This document shows, in pieces, positions 20,449-27,851 of a stretch of DNA of 64,000 bases (position 1 is the first letter of the stretch; each line of letters starts with the position of its first letter). Made by a program: the position numbers and the translations under genes. The stretch spans positions 62,001 through 126,000 of the forward strand of contig JBJOHO010000020.1 of assembly GCA_046047615.1 (NCBI GenBank), given 5' to 3'. Under the pieces are notes generated by a model. The model saw nothing but the letters and a program-made list of their open reading frames with translations, had not been told where the DNA came from and did no database searches. The DNA is from ZC4RG30 sp046047615. Lineage in GTDB: Bacteria; Pseudomonadota; Gammaproteobacteria; Steroidobacterales; Steroidobacteraceae.

Positions 20449-21570
20449 CTACTTGGCGGTCTTGAAGGTCTGCCACATGCGCGTGAGCTTGCGGGTGAAC
20501 TCTTCGGAGCGTGCAGCGTTGGCGTACATGCGGGCGCGCACCTCGGCCGGCGGGTAGATGTTCGGATCGCCGGTCAGCTCCTTGCTGATGGCGTCGAAGG
20601 CCGCGAGGTTGGGCGAGGCGTAGGTGACGAAGTCCGTGTTGCGCGCGGCGACGTCCTTGCGCATCAGGAAGTCGATGAAGGCGTGCGCGTTCTTCGGGTG
20701 CTTGGCATCGGCCGGGATGGCCATGGTGTCGAAGAACATGATCGCGCCCTCCTTGGGAATGGAGTATTCGACCGTGATGCCGTTGCCGGCCTCCCCGGCG
20801 CGGGTGGCGGCCATGCCCACGTCACCGCTCCAGCCCATCGACAGGCAGGTGGCACCGTTGGCCAGGTCGTCGAGGTAGCCCGAGGACTTGATCTCGCGCA
20901 CGTAGGGACGGATCGCCATCAGCACCTTGCTGGCGGCCTCCAGGTCCTCGTCCTTCTCGCTCATCGGCTCGCGGCCCAGATACAGCAGCACCGTGGCCAC
21001 GACCTCGTCAGGGGCATCCAGGATGGTGACGCCGCACTTCTGGAAGCGGCTGATGACCTTCGGGTCGTAGAACATGGCGAAGCTGTTGACCGGCGCGTTG
21101 GGCATGGCCTTGTTGACCATGTCGACGTTGTAGCCGACGCCCGAGGTGCCCCAGAAGTAGACCACCGAATGCGCGTTGTCCGGGTCGTGCTTGGCCGCGG
21201 CTGCGGTGATGGCCGGGTCGAGGTTGACCAGGTTGGGCAGCAGCGTCTTGTCGAGCTTCTGGTAGATGCCGGCCTTGATCTGCTTCTCGAGGAAGGACGC
21301 GGAGGGCACGACGATGTCGTAGCCGCTGCTGCCGGCCGAGAGCGTGGTCTGCAGGGCCTCGTTGGAGTCGTAGACACTGTAGTTGACCTTGATGCCGGTC
21401 TCGGTCTCGAACTCCTTGAGGAGCGCTTCGTCGATGTAATCGGCCCAGTTGTAGACGTTGAGGACCTTCTCTTCGGCGGCCGGCGCGGCATCCTCCGGCT
21501 TGCTGCCGCAGGCGGCAAGCAGCAGGGCGGCAGCGGCAGCAAGACTCAGGCGGCGCAGGCTGGCGTTCAT
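20449..21570 (-). CDS. potF: Polyamine-binding lipoprotein PotF/SpuD
   Basis: A 373-residue substrate-binding protein for putrescine/spermidine uptake. The mature domain starts VLNVYNWADYIDEALLKEFE, a strong PotF/PotD signature; SGYDIVVPS and WSGDVGMA line the ligand cleft. Unlike the soluble E. coli proteins, the signal peptide ends in a lipobox LAAC with Cys21 followed by Gly, so this protein is probably membrane-anchored. A ribosome-binding site (AGGGAG) precedes the ATG. It lies 87 bp downstream of spuC, and that gap holds a possible TATATA -10 element (21624-21629), so it may be transcribed both from spuA and from its own promoter. Confidence 0.94.
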   Translation of the reverse strand: MNASLRRLSLAAAAALLLAACGSKPEDAAPAAEEKVLNVYNWADYIDEALLKEFETETGIKVNYSVYDSNEALQTTLSAGSSGYDIVVPSASFLEKQIKAGIYQKLDKTLLPNLVNLDPAITAAAAKHDPDNAHSVVYFWGTSGVGYNVDMVNKAMPNAPVNSFAMFYDPKVISRFQKCGVTILDAPDEVVATVLLYLGREPMSEKDEDLEAASKVLMAIRPYVREIKSSGYLDDLANGATCLSMGWSGDVGMAATRAGEAGNGITVEYSIPKEGAIMFFDTMAIPADAKHPKNAHAFIDFLMRKDVAARNTDFVTYASPNLAAFDAISKELTGDPNIYPPAEVRARMYANAARSEEFTRKLTRMWQTFKTAK

Positions 21571-21609
21571 CAGGGCTCCCTGGGGGTGACTGGCATGGAC
21601 GCAGGACAG

Positions 21610-21629
21610 CGCCCTGCGGGCGTTATATA
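21610..21629 (-). promoter_or_regulatory. Possible potF promoter region
   Basis: The spuC-potF gap contains TATATA at 21624-21629, about 54 nt before the potF start, and a small hairpin (CGCCC-TGC-GGGCG, 21610-21622) just downstream of it. No good -35 hexamer is visible. The hairpin may instead limit read-through from spuC. Confidence 0.35.
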
Positions 21630-21657
21630 CCAGTCAGGCGGGAGGTAAAAGGCACCG

Positions 21658-23031
21658 TCAGTCCAGCAGGCCGTCCTGCTCCAGTCCGGTGCGCGTGCGC
21701 TCCAAGGTGGCCCAGGCCTTGTCGGCCAATTCGTCGATCTGCGCCGGCGTGATCACCAGCGGCGGGGCGATCAGCATCGTGTCGCGCGTGGCGCGCATGA
21801 CCAGCCCCTCGAGGATGGCATTGTCGCGGCAGCGCTCGCCGACCTTGCCGCGCGGCTCGAACCAGGTCCGGGGCGCCTTGTGGCGCACCAGTTCGAGGGC
21901 TCCGATGAGTCCCGTACAGCGCGCCTCGCCCACCAGCGGGTGCGCCGCGAGCGCCTGCCAGCGGCGCGCGAAGTGCGGCGCGGCCACCTCCCGCACGTGT
22001 TCCAGCACCCGCTCGCGCTGCAGGATGCGCAGGTTCTCCAGCGCCACGGCGGCGCAGACCGGGTGGCCGGAGTAGGTGAAGCCGTGGGCGAACTCGCCGC
22101 CCTCGCGGCTGAGCAGGTCGGCCACGCGGTCGCCCACCAGCACCGCGCCGATGGGCAGGTAGCCGGACGACAGCGCCTTGGCCGTGGTCATGAGGTCCGG
22201 CCGGAAGCCGAAGCGCTGGCAGCCGAACCACTCGCCGGTACGGCCGAAGCCGCAGATGACCTCGTCCGATACCAGCAGCACACCGTACTGGTCGCAGATG
22301 CGCTGGATCTCCGGCCAGTAGGTCGCGGGCGGGATGATGACGCCCCCGGCGCCCTGGATGGGTTCGCCGACGAAGGCGGCAACGCGTTCCGCCCCGAGCG
22401 CGAGGATGCGCTCCTCGAGCTCGCGCGCCGCCTGCCGGCCGAAGGCCTCGGGCGACAGGTCGCCGCCGCGCTCGAAATGGTAGGGCTGGCCGATGTGCTC
22501 GATGCCGGGCTGCGGCAGCAGCCCCTGCTCGTGCATCCAGGCCATGCCGCCCAGGCTGGCACCGGCGATCGTGCTGCCGTGGTAGCCGTTGACCCGGCCG
22601 ATGATGATGTTGCGCTCCGGCTGCCCACGCAGCTGCCAGTAGCGGCGCACCAGGCGGATGGCGGTGTCGATGGACTCGGAGCCGGAACCCGTGAAGAACA
22701 CGCGGCTGAACCCTGGCGGGGCGAGCCGGGCGATTTCCGCCGCCAGCTCCACGGCCGGTGGCGTGGTGCACTGGAAAAAGCTGTTGTAGTAAGGCAGCTG
22801 GTTCATCTGCCGGGCCGCCGCCTCGGCGAGTTCGCGGCGGCCATAGCCCAGCGCCACGCACCACAGGCCGGACATGCCGTCGAGCAGCTGCCGGCCCTCG
22901 CCATCGATCAGGTAGATGCCGTCGGCCGCGACGATGAGGCGGGTGCCGCGCGCGGCCAGCTGCCCGCTGTCGGTGAACGGGTGCAGGAAGTGTGCGGCGT
23001 CCAGCGCGCGCAGTTCGGCGGCGTCGGCCAT
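21658..23031 (-). CDS. spuC: Putrescine/polyamine aminotransferase SpuC
   Basis: A 457-residue class III (omega) aminotransferase. The motifs are LPYYNSFFQCTTPPAVELA, the PLP-phosphate region GSGSESIDTA, the cofactor aspartate in SDEVICGFGRTGEWFG and the Schiff-base lysine Lys285 in TTAKALSSGYLP. SpuC-type enzymes transfer the amino group of putrescine or cadaverine to pyruvate, giving the aminoaldehyde. It sits 4 bp after the gamma-glutamylputrescine synthetase gene and before the pot transport genes, reproducing the Pseudomonas spuABC-D order. Confidence 0.92.
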   Translation of the reverse strand: MADAAELRALDAAHFLHPFTDSGQLAARGTRLIVAADGIYLIDGEGRQLLDGMSGLWCVALGYGRRELAEAAARQMNQLPYYNSFFQCTTPPAVELAAEIARLAPPGFSRVFFTGSGSESIDTAIRLVRRYWQLRGQPERNIIIGRVNGYHGSTIAGASLGGMAWMHEQGLLPQPGIEHIGQPYHFERGGDLSPEAFGRQAARELEERILALGAERVAAFVGEPIQGAGGVIIPPATYWPEIQRICDQYGVLLVSDEVICGFGRTGEWFGCQRFGFRPDLMTTAKALSSGYLPIGAVLVGDRVADLLSREGGEFAHGFTYSGHPVCAAVALENLRILQRERVLEHVREVAAPHFARRWQALAAHPLVGEARCTGLIGALELVRHKAPRTWFEPRGKVGERCRDNAILEGLVMRATRDTMLIAPPLVITPAQIDELADKAWATLERTRTGLEQDGLLD

Positions 23032-23035
23032 GGTG

Positions 23036-24376
23036 TCAGACGTTGAGCAGCAGGTGCTCGCGCTCCCAGGAACTGATCACCTCGAGGTAGACCTCGTACT
23101 CGGCCTCCTTTACGACCGAGAAGGCCGACACGAAAGCCTCGCCGAGCACCTCGACCAGCGGCTTGCTGTCCTTGAGCAGCAGCAGCGCCTCGCCCAGCGA
23201 GCGCGGCAGGCCGAACGGCAGGTCGTGGGCGCTGCCCGGGACCGGCTCGGTGGGTTGCAGCTTCTCGACCATGCCCAGGTAGCCACAGGCGAGCGAGGCG
23301 GCGATGGCGAGGTAGGGGTTGGCGTCGGCGCCGCCGACGCGGTTCTCGACACGGCGCGCCACCGGCTTGGAATTGGGCACGCGCAGGCCGGCCGTGCGGT
23401 TGTCGTAGCCCCACTGCACGTTGATGGGCGCCAGCTGCAGGCGGCTCAGGCGGCGGTAGGAATTGACGTTGGGCGCGAACAGCGGCATGGCCGAGGGCAG
23501 GTATTTCTGCAGGCCCGCGATGTGGGCGAAGAACAGCGCCGTGGGATTGCCATCCGGGCCGCTGAAGACGTTCTCGCCCGTCTTGCGGTCGATGATGCTC
23601 TGGTGGATGTGCATGGCGCTGCCCGGCTCCTTGGCGTGGGGCTTGGCCATGAAGGTCGCATACATCTTGTGGCGCAGGGCGGCCTCGCGCGCGGTGCGCT
23701 TGAACAGGAAGGCCTGGTCGGCGAGGTCCAGCGCGTTGCCGTGCAGGAGGTTGATCTCCATCTGCGCCGGCCCGTCCTCGTGGATCAGCGTGTCGATCTC
23801 GATGTCCTGCGCCTCGCAGAAGGCGTAGATCTCCTCGAACAGCGGATCGAACTCGTTGACTGCGGCGATGCTGTAGCTCTGGCGGCCCGACTCCGCGCGG
23901 CCGGAACGGCCGACGGGCGGCTTGAGCGGGTAGTCCGCATCGATGTTCGGCTCGACCAGGTAGAACTCGAGTTCCGGCGCCACGACGGGCTCCCAGCCAC
24001 GCTGGGCGTAGAGGTCGAGGACGTGCTGCAGCACCTGGCGCGGCGCCATGCTGACCTTGCGGCCGTCGGCGTAGTAGCAGTCATGGATGACCTGGGCCGT
24101 GGGCTCCGGTGCCCAGGGCACCAGCCTCACCGTGCGAGGATCGGCCTTGAGCACGATGTCGATCTCGGCCGGGCTCATCGCGGCCGGGGCCTCCGGCGGG
24201 TAATCGCCGGTCACCGTCTGCAGGAAGATGCTCTCCGGCAGGCGCATGCCCTCGTCAACGGCGAACTTCTCGGCGGGCATGATCTTGCCGCGCGCGATGC
24301 CGGCCATGTCCGGGATGATCGCCTCGACTTCGGATATGCGCTTGTCGCGGAAAAACTCGTTGATCTCGGTCGACAT
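23036..24376 (-). CDS. puuA: Gamma-glutamylputrescine synthetase (SpuB/PuuA)
   Basis: A 446-residue glutamine-synthetase-family ligase that joins glutamate to a polyamine with ATP. GS landmarks are APELEFYLVEPN, HEDGPAQMEINL, ATFMAKPHAKEPGSAMHIHQS, NSYRRL and the RVGGADANPYLAIAA segment. The N-terminal MSTEINEFFRDKRISEVEAIIPDMAGIARGK is as in PuuA/SpuB rather than true GlnA. It is flanked at 3-4 bp by puuD upstream and spuC downstream. A second, divergent paralogue lies at 25201. Confidence 0.92.
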   Translation of the reverse strand: MSTEINEFFRDKRISEVEAIIPDMAGIARGKIMPAEKFAVDEGMRLPESIFLQTVTGDYPPEAPAAMSPAEIDIVLKADPRTVRLVPWAPEPTAQVIHDCYYADGRKVSMAPRQVLQHVLDLYAQRGWEPVVAPELEFYLVEPNIDADYPLKPPVGRSGRAESGRQSYSIAAVNEFDPLFEEIYAFCEAQDIEIDTLIHEDGPAQMEINLLHGNALDLADQAFLFKRTAREAALRHKMYATFMAKPHAKEPGSAMHIHQSIIDRKTGENVFSGPDGNPTALFFAHIAGLQKYLPSAMPLFAPNVNSYRRLSRLQLAPINVQWGYDNRTAGLRVPNSKPVARRVENRVGGADANPYLAIAASLACGYLGMVEKLQPTEPVPGSAHDLPFGLPRSLGEALLLLKDSKPLVEVLGEAFVSAFSVVKEAEYEVYLEVISSWEREHLLLNV

Positions 24377-24379
24377 GGT

Positions 24380-25144
24380 TCACCTGCCTGGGCGTGCTGC
24401 GGCACGGGCCTGCGCCGCCACCCCGAACGCGCCGAACAGGGCGCGCGAGAACGGATTGTCCACCGCCTTCCATTCCGGATGCCACTGCACGGCCAGCGCA
24501 AAGTGCGCCGCGTCACGGACACGGAAGGCCTCGACCAGGCCATCGGGGGCGGTGGCCTCGACCACGAGACCCGGCGCCAGGCGATCCACGCCCTGGTGGT
24601 GCAGGGAATTGACCTCGACCACGTCGCGACGGGCATAGCCGCGCAGCCAGCCGCCAGCGGCGAGGTGCACGGCATGGCTGGGGGCGTACTGCTCCTCCAG
24701 CGGCGCGTCGGGGTCCTCATGGTGGACTGCCAGGCCCGGCACCTCGCGGACCCGCTGGTGCAGCGTGCCGCCCAGTGCGACGTTCATCTCCTGGAAACCG
24801 CGGCAGATGCCGAGCACCGGCACCCCCTGCTGCAGGGCCAGCGGGATCAGCGGCAGCGTGGTGGCATCGCGGTGCGGATCATGCGGGCCACTGTCCTCGC
24901 CCGGCTCACCGCCGTAATGGTGCGGCTCGACGTTGGACGGACTGCCAGGGAACAGCAGGCCGTCCAGGCGCTGCAGCAGGCGCTGCTGGTCCAGCGCATC
25001 GCCCAACGACGGGATGAGCAGCGGCAGCGCGCCGGCGCAGTGGAGCACCGCGGTGATGTACTTCTCGCCGACCACATGGAACGGGTGGTGGCCCAACTGG
25101 CGCCGGTCGGCCGGGATGCCAATGAGCGGACGGGGACTGGACAT
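24380..25144 (-). CDS. puuD: Gamma-glutamyl-GABA hydrolase (PuuD/SpuA)
   Basis: A 254-residue class I glutamine-amidotransferase-like hydrolase that releases GABA from gamma-glutamyl-GABA at the end of the Puu pathway. The nucleophile is Cys114 in GICRGFQEMN; the catalytic His-Glu pair is in QWHPEW. The start chosen is the ATG at 25144; an in-frame GTG at 25150 is possible. TCTAAT lies 10 nt upstream of the ATG and may be the -10 element. It is the first gene of the minus-strand polyamine operon and diverges from the second synthetase gene over 56 bp. Confidence 0.92.
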   Translation of the reverse strand: MSSPRPLIGIPADRRQLGHHPFHVVGEKYITAVLHCAGALPLLIPSLGDALDQQRLLQRLDGLLFPGSPSNVEPHHYGGEPGEDSGPHDPHRDATTLPLIPLALQQGVPVLGICRGFQEMNVALGGTLHQRVREVPGLAVHHEDPDAPLEEQYAPSHAVHLAAGGWLRGYARRDVVEVNSLHHQGVDRLAPGLVVEATAPDGLVEAFRVRDAAHFALAVQWHPEWKAVDNPFSRALFGAFGVAAQARAAARPGR

Positions 25145-25186
25145 AGCCACCGTGATTAGACCACAGACGCCGCCGCCTGCCGCGCG

Positions 25187-25192
25187 TATCCT
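25187..25192 (+). promoter_or_regulatory. -10-like TATCCT, near-leaderless synthetase start
   Basis: TATCCT is followed by 8 nt and the ATG of the second glutamine-synthetase-like gene. There is no Shine-Dalgarno sequence. The 56-bp divergent gap must also hold the puuD promoter. Confidence 0.45.
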
Positions 25193-25200
25193 GCCATGCC

Positions 25201-26568
25201 ATGGACCCCAGCGATTTCCTGCGCGAGCGTCCCGGGCTGCGCTTCATCGACCTGCTGCTGCACGACATGAACGGTGTGGACCGTGGCAAGCGCATCGACG
25301 CCGCCGCGGCCCCGTCGACCTTCCGTGAGGGCCTGCTGCTGCCGGCCTCGATGTTCGCGATCGACGTGCAGGGCCACACCATCCAGTCCACGGGCCTGGG
25401 GTTTGATGACGGCGACGGCGACCGCCTCTGCCTGCCCCTCCCCGGCACCCTGTTCGACGTGCCTTGGCTGGACCATGGCGTGGCCCAGGTGCAACTGACG
25501 ATGCACGAGGCGGATGGGCGGCCGTTCTTCGGCGATCCGCGGCACCAATTGGCGGCCCTGCTCGCGCACTTCCGCTCGGCCGGCCTGACGCCGGTGATCG
25601 CCGTGGAACTGGAGTTCTATCTGGTGGACCGGGAACGCACCGCAGACGGCCGTCCGCAGCCGCCGCGCGGCCTGCTGACCGGCCGGCGCGAGCACCGCAC
25701 GCAGATCAACTCGATGACCGACCTGGACGAGTTCTCGGCGGTGCTGGCCGACATCGATGCGGCCTGCCTGGCGCAAGGCGTCCCGTCCACCTCGTCGCTG
25801 GCCGAGTACGGGCCCGGCCAATATGAGGTGAATCTCGCGCATGGGCCGGACGCGCTGCGCGCCTGCGACCAGGCCGTGCGCTTCCGCCGCATCGTCAAGG
25901 CCATCGCCCGGCGGCACGGGCTCGATGCCACCTTCCTCGCCAAGCCCTACCGCGACATGGCCGGCAGCGGCCTGCACCTGCATGTCAGCGTGCTGGACGC
26001 GGACGGCCGCAACATCTTCGCCGACGACCGTCCCGGTGGACCCGAGGCGCTGCGGCAGGCAGTCGGCGGGATGCTGGCCACGATGGCCGATGGCATGGCG
26101 CTGTTCGCGCCCAACGCCAACAGCTGGCGGCGCCTGCAACCCTCGGCCTACGTGCCCTTGCAGGCCAACTGGTCGACCAACAACCGGGGTACCGCGCTGC
26201 GTATCCCGGTCAGCGATGCCGCCAACCGGCGCATCGAGCATCGCGTGGCCGGCGCCGAGGCCAATGTCTACCTGGTCACGGCCTGGGTGCTGGCCGGGCT
26301 TTGGCGGGGTCTGACGCGGCGTCTCGAGCCGCCGCCGCCATTGCAGGGCAATGCCTACGGTGCCGCCGCCGCAGGACCCGCAGGCGGCGAGCCGCTGCCG
26401 CGGCACTGGGCGCTGGCGATCGAACGCTTTGCCACCAGCACACAGGCCGCGGAGGTCTTCGGCAGCCGCTTCCGCGACCTGTTCGCAACGCTCAAGCGCG
26501 GCGAGCTGGCGGATTTCGACAGCCATGTCACACCGCTCGAGTGCGACTGGTACCTGGGGCCGCTGTGA
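25201..26568 (+). CDS. Second gamma-glutamylpolyamine synthetase (SpuI-like)
   Basis: A 455-residue glutamine-synthetase-family protein, clearly diverged from the neighbouring PuuA: VELEFYLVDRE, EYGPGQYEVNLAHG, ATFLAKPYRDMAGSGLHLHVS and IEHRVAGAEANVYLV keep the GS catalytic frame. In Pseudomonas a similar gene (spuI) is read divergently from spuABC, as here. It probably glutamylates a different polyamine or monoamine. Its stop overlaps the GTG start of the oxidase gene (GTGA), so ligase and oxidase are made together. Confidence 0.87.
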   Translation: MDPSDFLRERPGLRFIDLLLHDMNGVDRGKRIDAAAAPSTFREGLLLPASMFAIDVQGHTIQSTGLGFDDGDGDRLCLPLPGTLFDVPWLDHGVAQVQLTMHEADGRPFFGDPRHQLAALLAHFRSAGLTPVIAVELEFYLVDRERTADGRPQPPRGLLTGRREHRTQINSMTDLDEFSAVLADIDAACLAQGVPSTSSLAEYGPGQYEVNLAHGPDALRACDQAVRFRRIVKAIARRHGLDATFLAKPYRDMAGSGLHLHVSVLDADGRNIFADDRPGGPEALRQAVGGMLATMADGMALFAPNANSWRRLQPSAYVPLQANWSTNNRGTALRIPVSDAANRRIEHRVAGAEANVYLVTAWVLAGLWRGLTRRLEPPPPLQGNAYGAAAAGPAGGEPLPRHWALAIERFATSTQAAEVFGSRFRDLFATLKRGELADFDSHVTPLECDWYLGPL

Positions 26569-27851
26569 GGGGACCAAGTATCGACACCCGCCCTTGGTAC
26601 TGGACCCACGGCACCACGCCCGGCCTGCGACCGCTCCTGCAGGGCCGCGTCGATGCCGATGTCTGCATTGTCGGTGGCGGCATTGCCGGCTGCTCGGCGG
26701 CGCTGCACCTTGCCGAGGCGGGCCGCAACGTGGTGCTGCTGGAGGCCGAGCAGATCGGCTGGGGCGCCAGTGGCCGCAGCGGCGCGCAGGCGATCTTCGG
26801 TACCGCCGCGCCGCACGAGAAGCTCGAGGCGCTGGTCGGCGCGACCGACGCACGGGCGATCTGGGACATCAGCCTCGAGGGCCTGACGCTGATCCGCGAG
26901 CTGTGCCGGCGGCACGACATCGACTGCGACTGGGTACCGGGACAATTGCACGTGGCCGTGAAGCCGCGGCAGGTGGCGGAACTGGCGCAGTGGCACGCCC
27001 AGCTGCACCGGGTGCTGGGCTACCGTTCGCCGCAGCTGCTGGACCGGCAGGGCGTGAACCAGCAGGTGGCCAGCGCGCGCTACCTGGCGGGCATGCTCGA
27101 CATGAACTGCGGCCACCTCGACCCGCTGAAGTACGTGCGCGGCCTGGCCGCCGCCGCCGAGCGCGCCGGCGCCGGGATCTTCGAGGGCACGCGTGCCGGC
27201 AGCTTCGGCCAGACCTCGCAGGGCATCGTGGTGCGGACGGCGGCGGGCGAGGTGCGGTGCCGGCAGTTGCTGCTGGCGGGCAACGCCTGGCTGGGCAGCA
27301 CCGCGCCGTCACTGGCACGGCGCATCATGGGCGTGGGCACCTACATCGTGGCCACTGAACCGCTCGGCGAGGCCCGTGCGCGGTCGCTGCTGCCGCAGGA
27401 CGCGGCAGTGACAGACCTGAACTGGGTGCTCGACTATTTCCGCCTCAGCCGCGACCACCGGCTGCTGTTCGGCGGTCGCGTCAGCTATTCGGGCCTTGAT
27501 CCTTTCAACACGGCCGAGGCGACGCGGCGGCGCATGCTGGCGGTCTTCCCGCAACTCGGTGACGTGGCGCTCAGCCATGCCTGGGGCGGCTACGTGGACA
27601 TCACGCTGAACCGGGCGCCGGACTTTGGCCGGCTGGCGCAGGACGTGTATTACCTGCAGGGATTCTCCGGCCACGGGATCGCCCTGACGGGCATTGCCGG
27701 AAAGCTGGTGGCGGAAGCGATGACCGCCACCAGCGGACGTTTCGACGTCTTCACCCGGATACCGCACCGCCGGTTCCCGGGCGGGACGCTGTTGCGGCGT
27801 CCCGCCCTGGTGCTGGCGATGCTGTATTACCGGTTGCGCGACCTGCTTTAG
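26565..27851 (+). CDS. puuB: Gamma-glutamylputrescine oxidase PuuB
   Basis: A 428-residue FAD-dependent oxidoreductase of the DAO family. The dinucleotide motif is VCIVGGGIAGCSAALHLAEAG (only part needed to identify it), followed by GWGASGRSGAQ; the C-terminal DFGRLAQDVYYLQGFSGHG closes the flavin site. PuuB oxidises gamma-glutamylputrescine to the aldehyde with release of ammonia and peroxide. The GTG at 26565 overlapping the previous stop was chosen; it gives the usual N-terminus (RPWYW) and length. The gene ends 4 bp into the convergent molybdenum hydroxylase gene. Confidence 0.92.
   Translation: MRGPSIDTRPWYWTHGTTPGLRPLLQGRVDADVCIVGGGIAGCSAALHLAEAGRNVVLLEAEQIGWGASGRSGAQAIFGTAAPHEKLEALVGATDARAIWDISLEGLTLIRELCRRHDIDCDWVPGQLHVAVKPRQVAELAQWHAQLHRVLGYRSPQLLDRQGVNQQVASARYLAGMLDMNCGHLDPLKYVRGLAAAAERAGAGIFEGTRAGSFGQTSQGIVVRTAAGEVRCRQLLLAGNAWLGSTAPSLARRIMGVGTYIVATEPLGEARARSLLPQDAAVTDLNWVLDYFRLSRDHRLLFGGRVSYSGLDPFNTAEATRRRMLAVFPQLGDVALSHAWGGYVDITLNRAPDFGRLAQDVYYLQGFSGHGIALTGIAGKLVAEAMTATSGRFDVFTRIPHRRFPGGTLLRRPALVLAMLYYRLRDLL

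Noticed and set aside
25145..25200. Possible sigma-54 promoter before puuD (TGGCAGG-N4-GCGC)
   Set aside because: The GG-N10-GC spacing is met, but the -12 element reads GCGC instead of TTGC; too weak to call.
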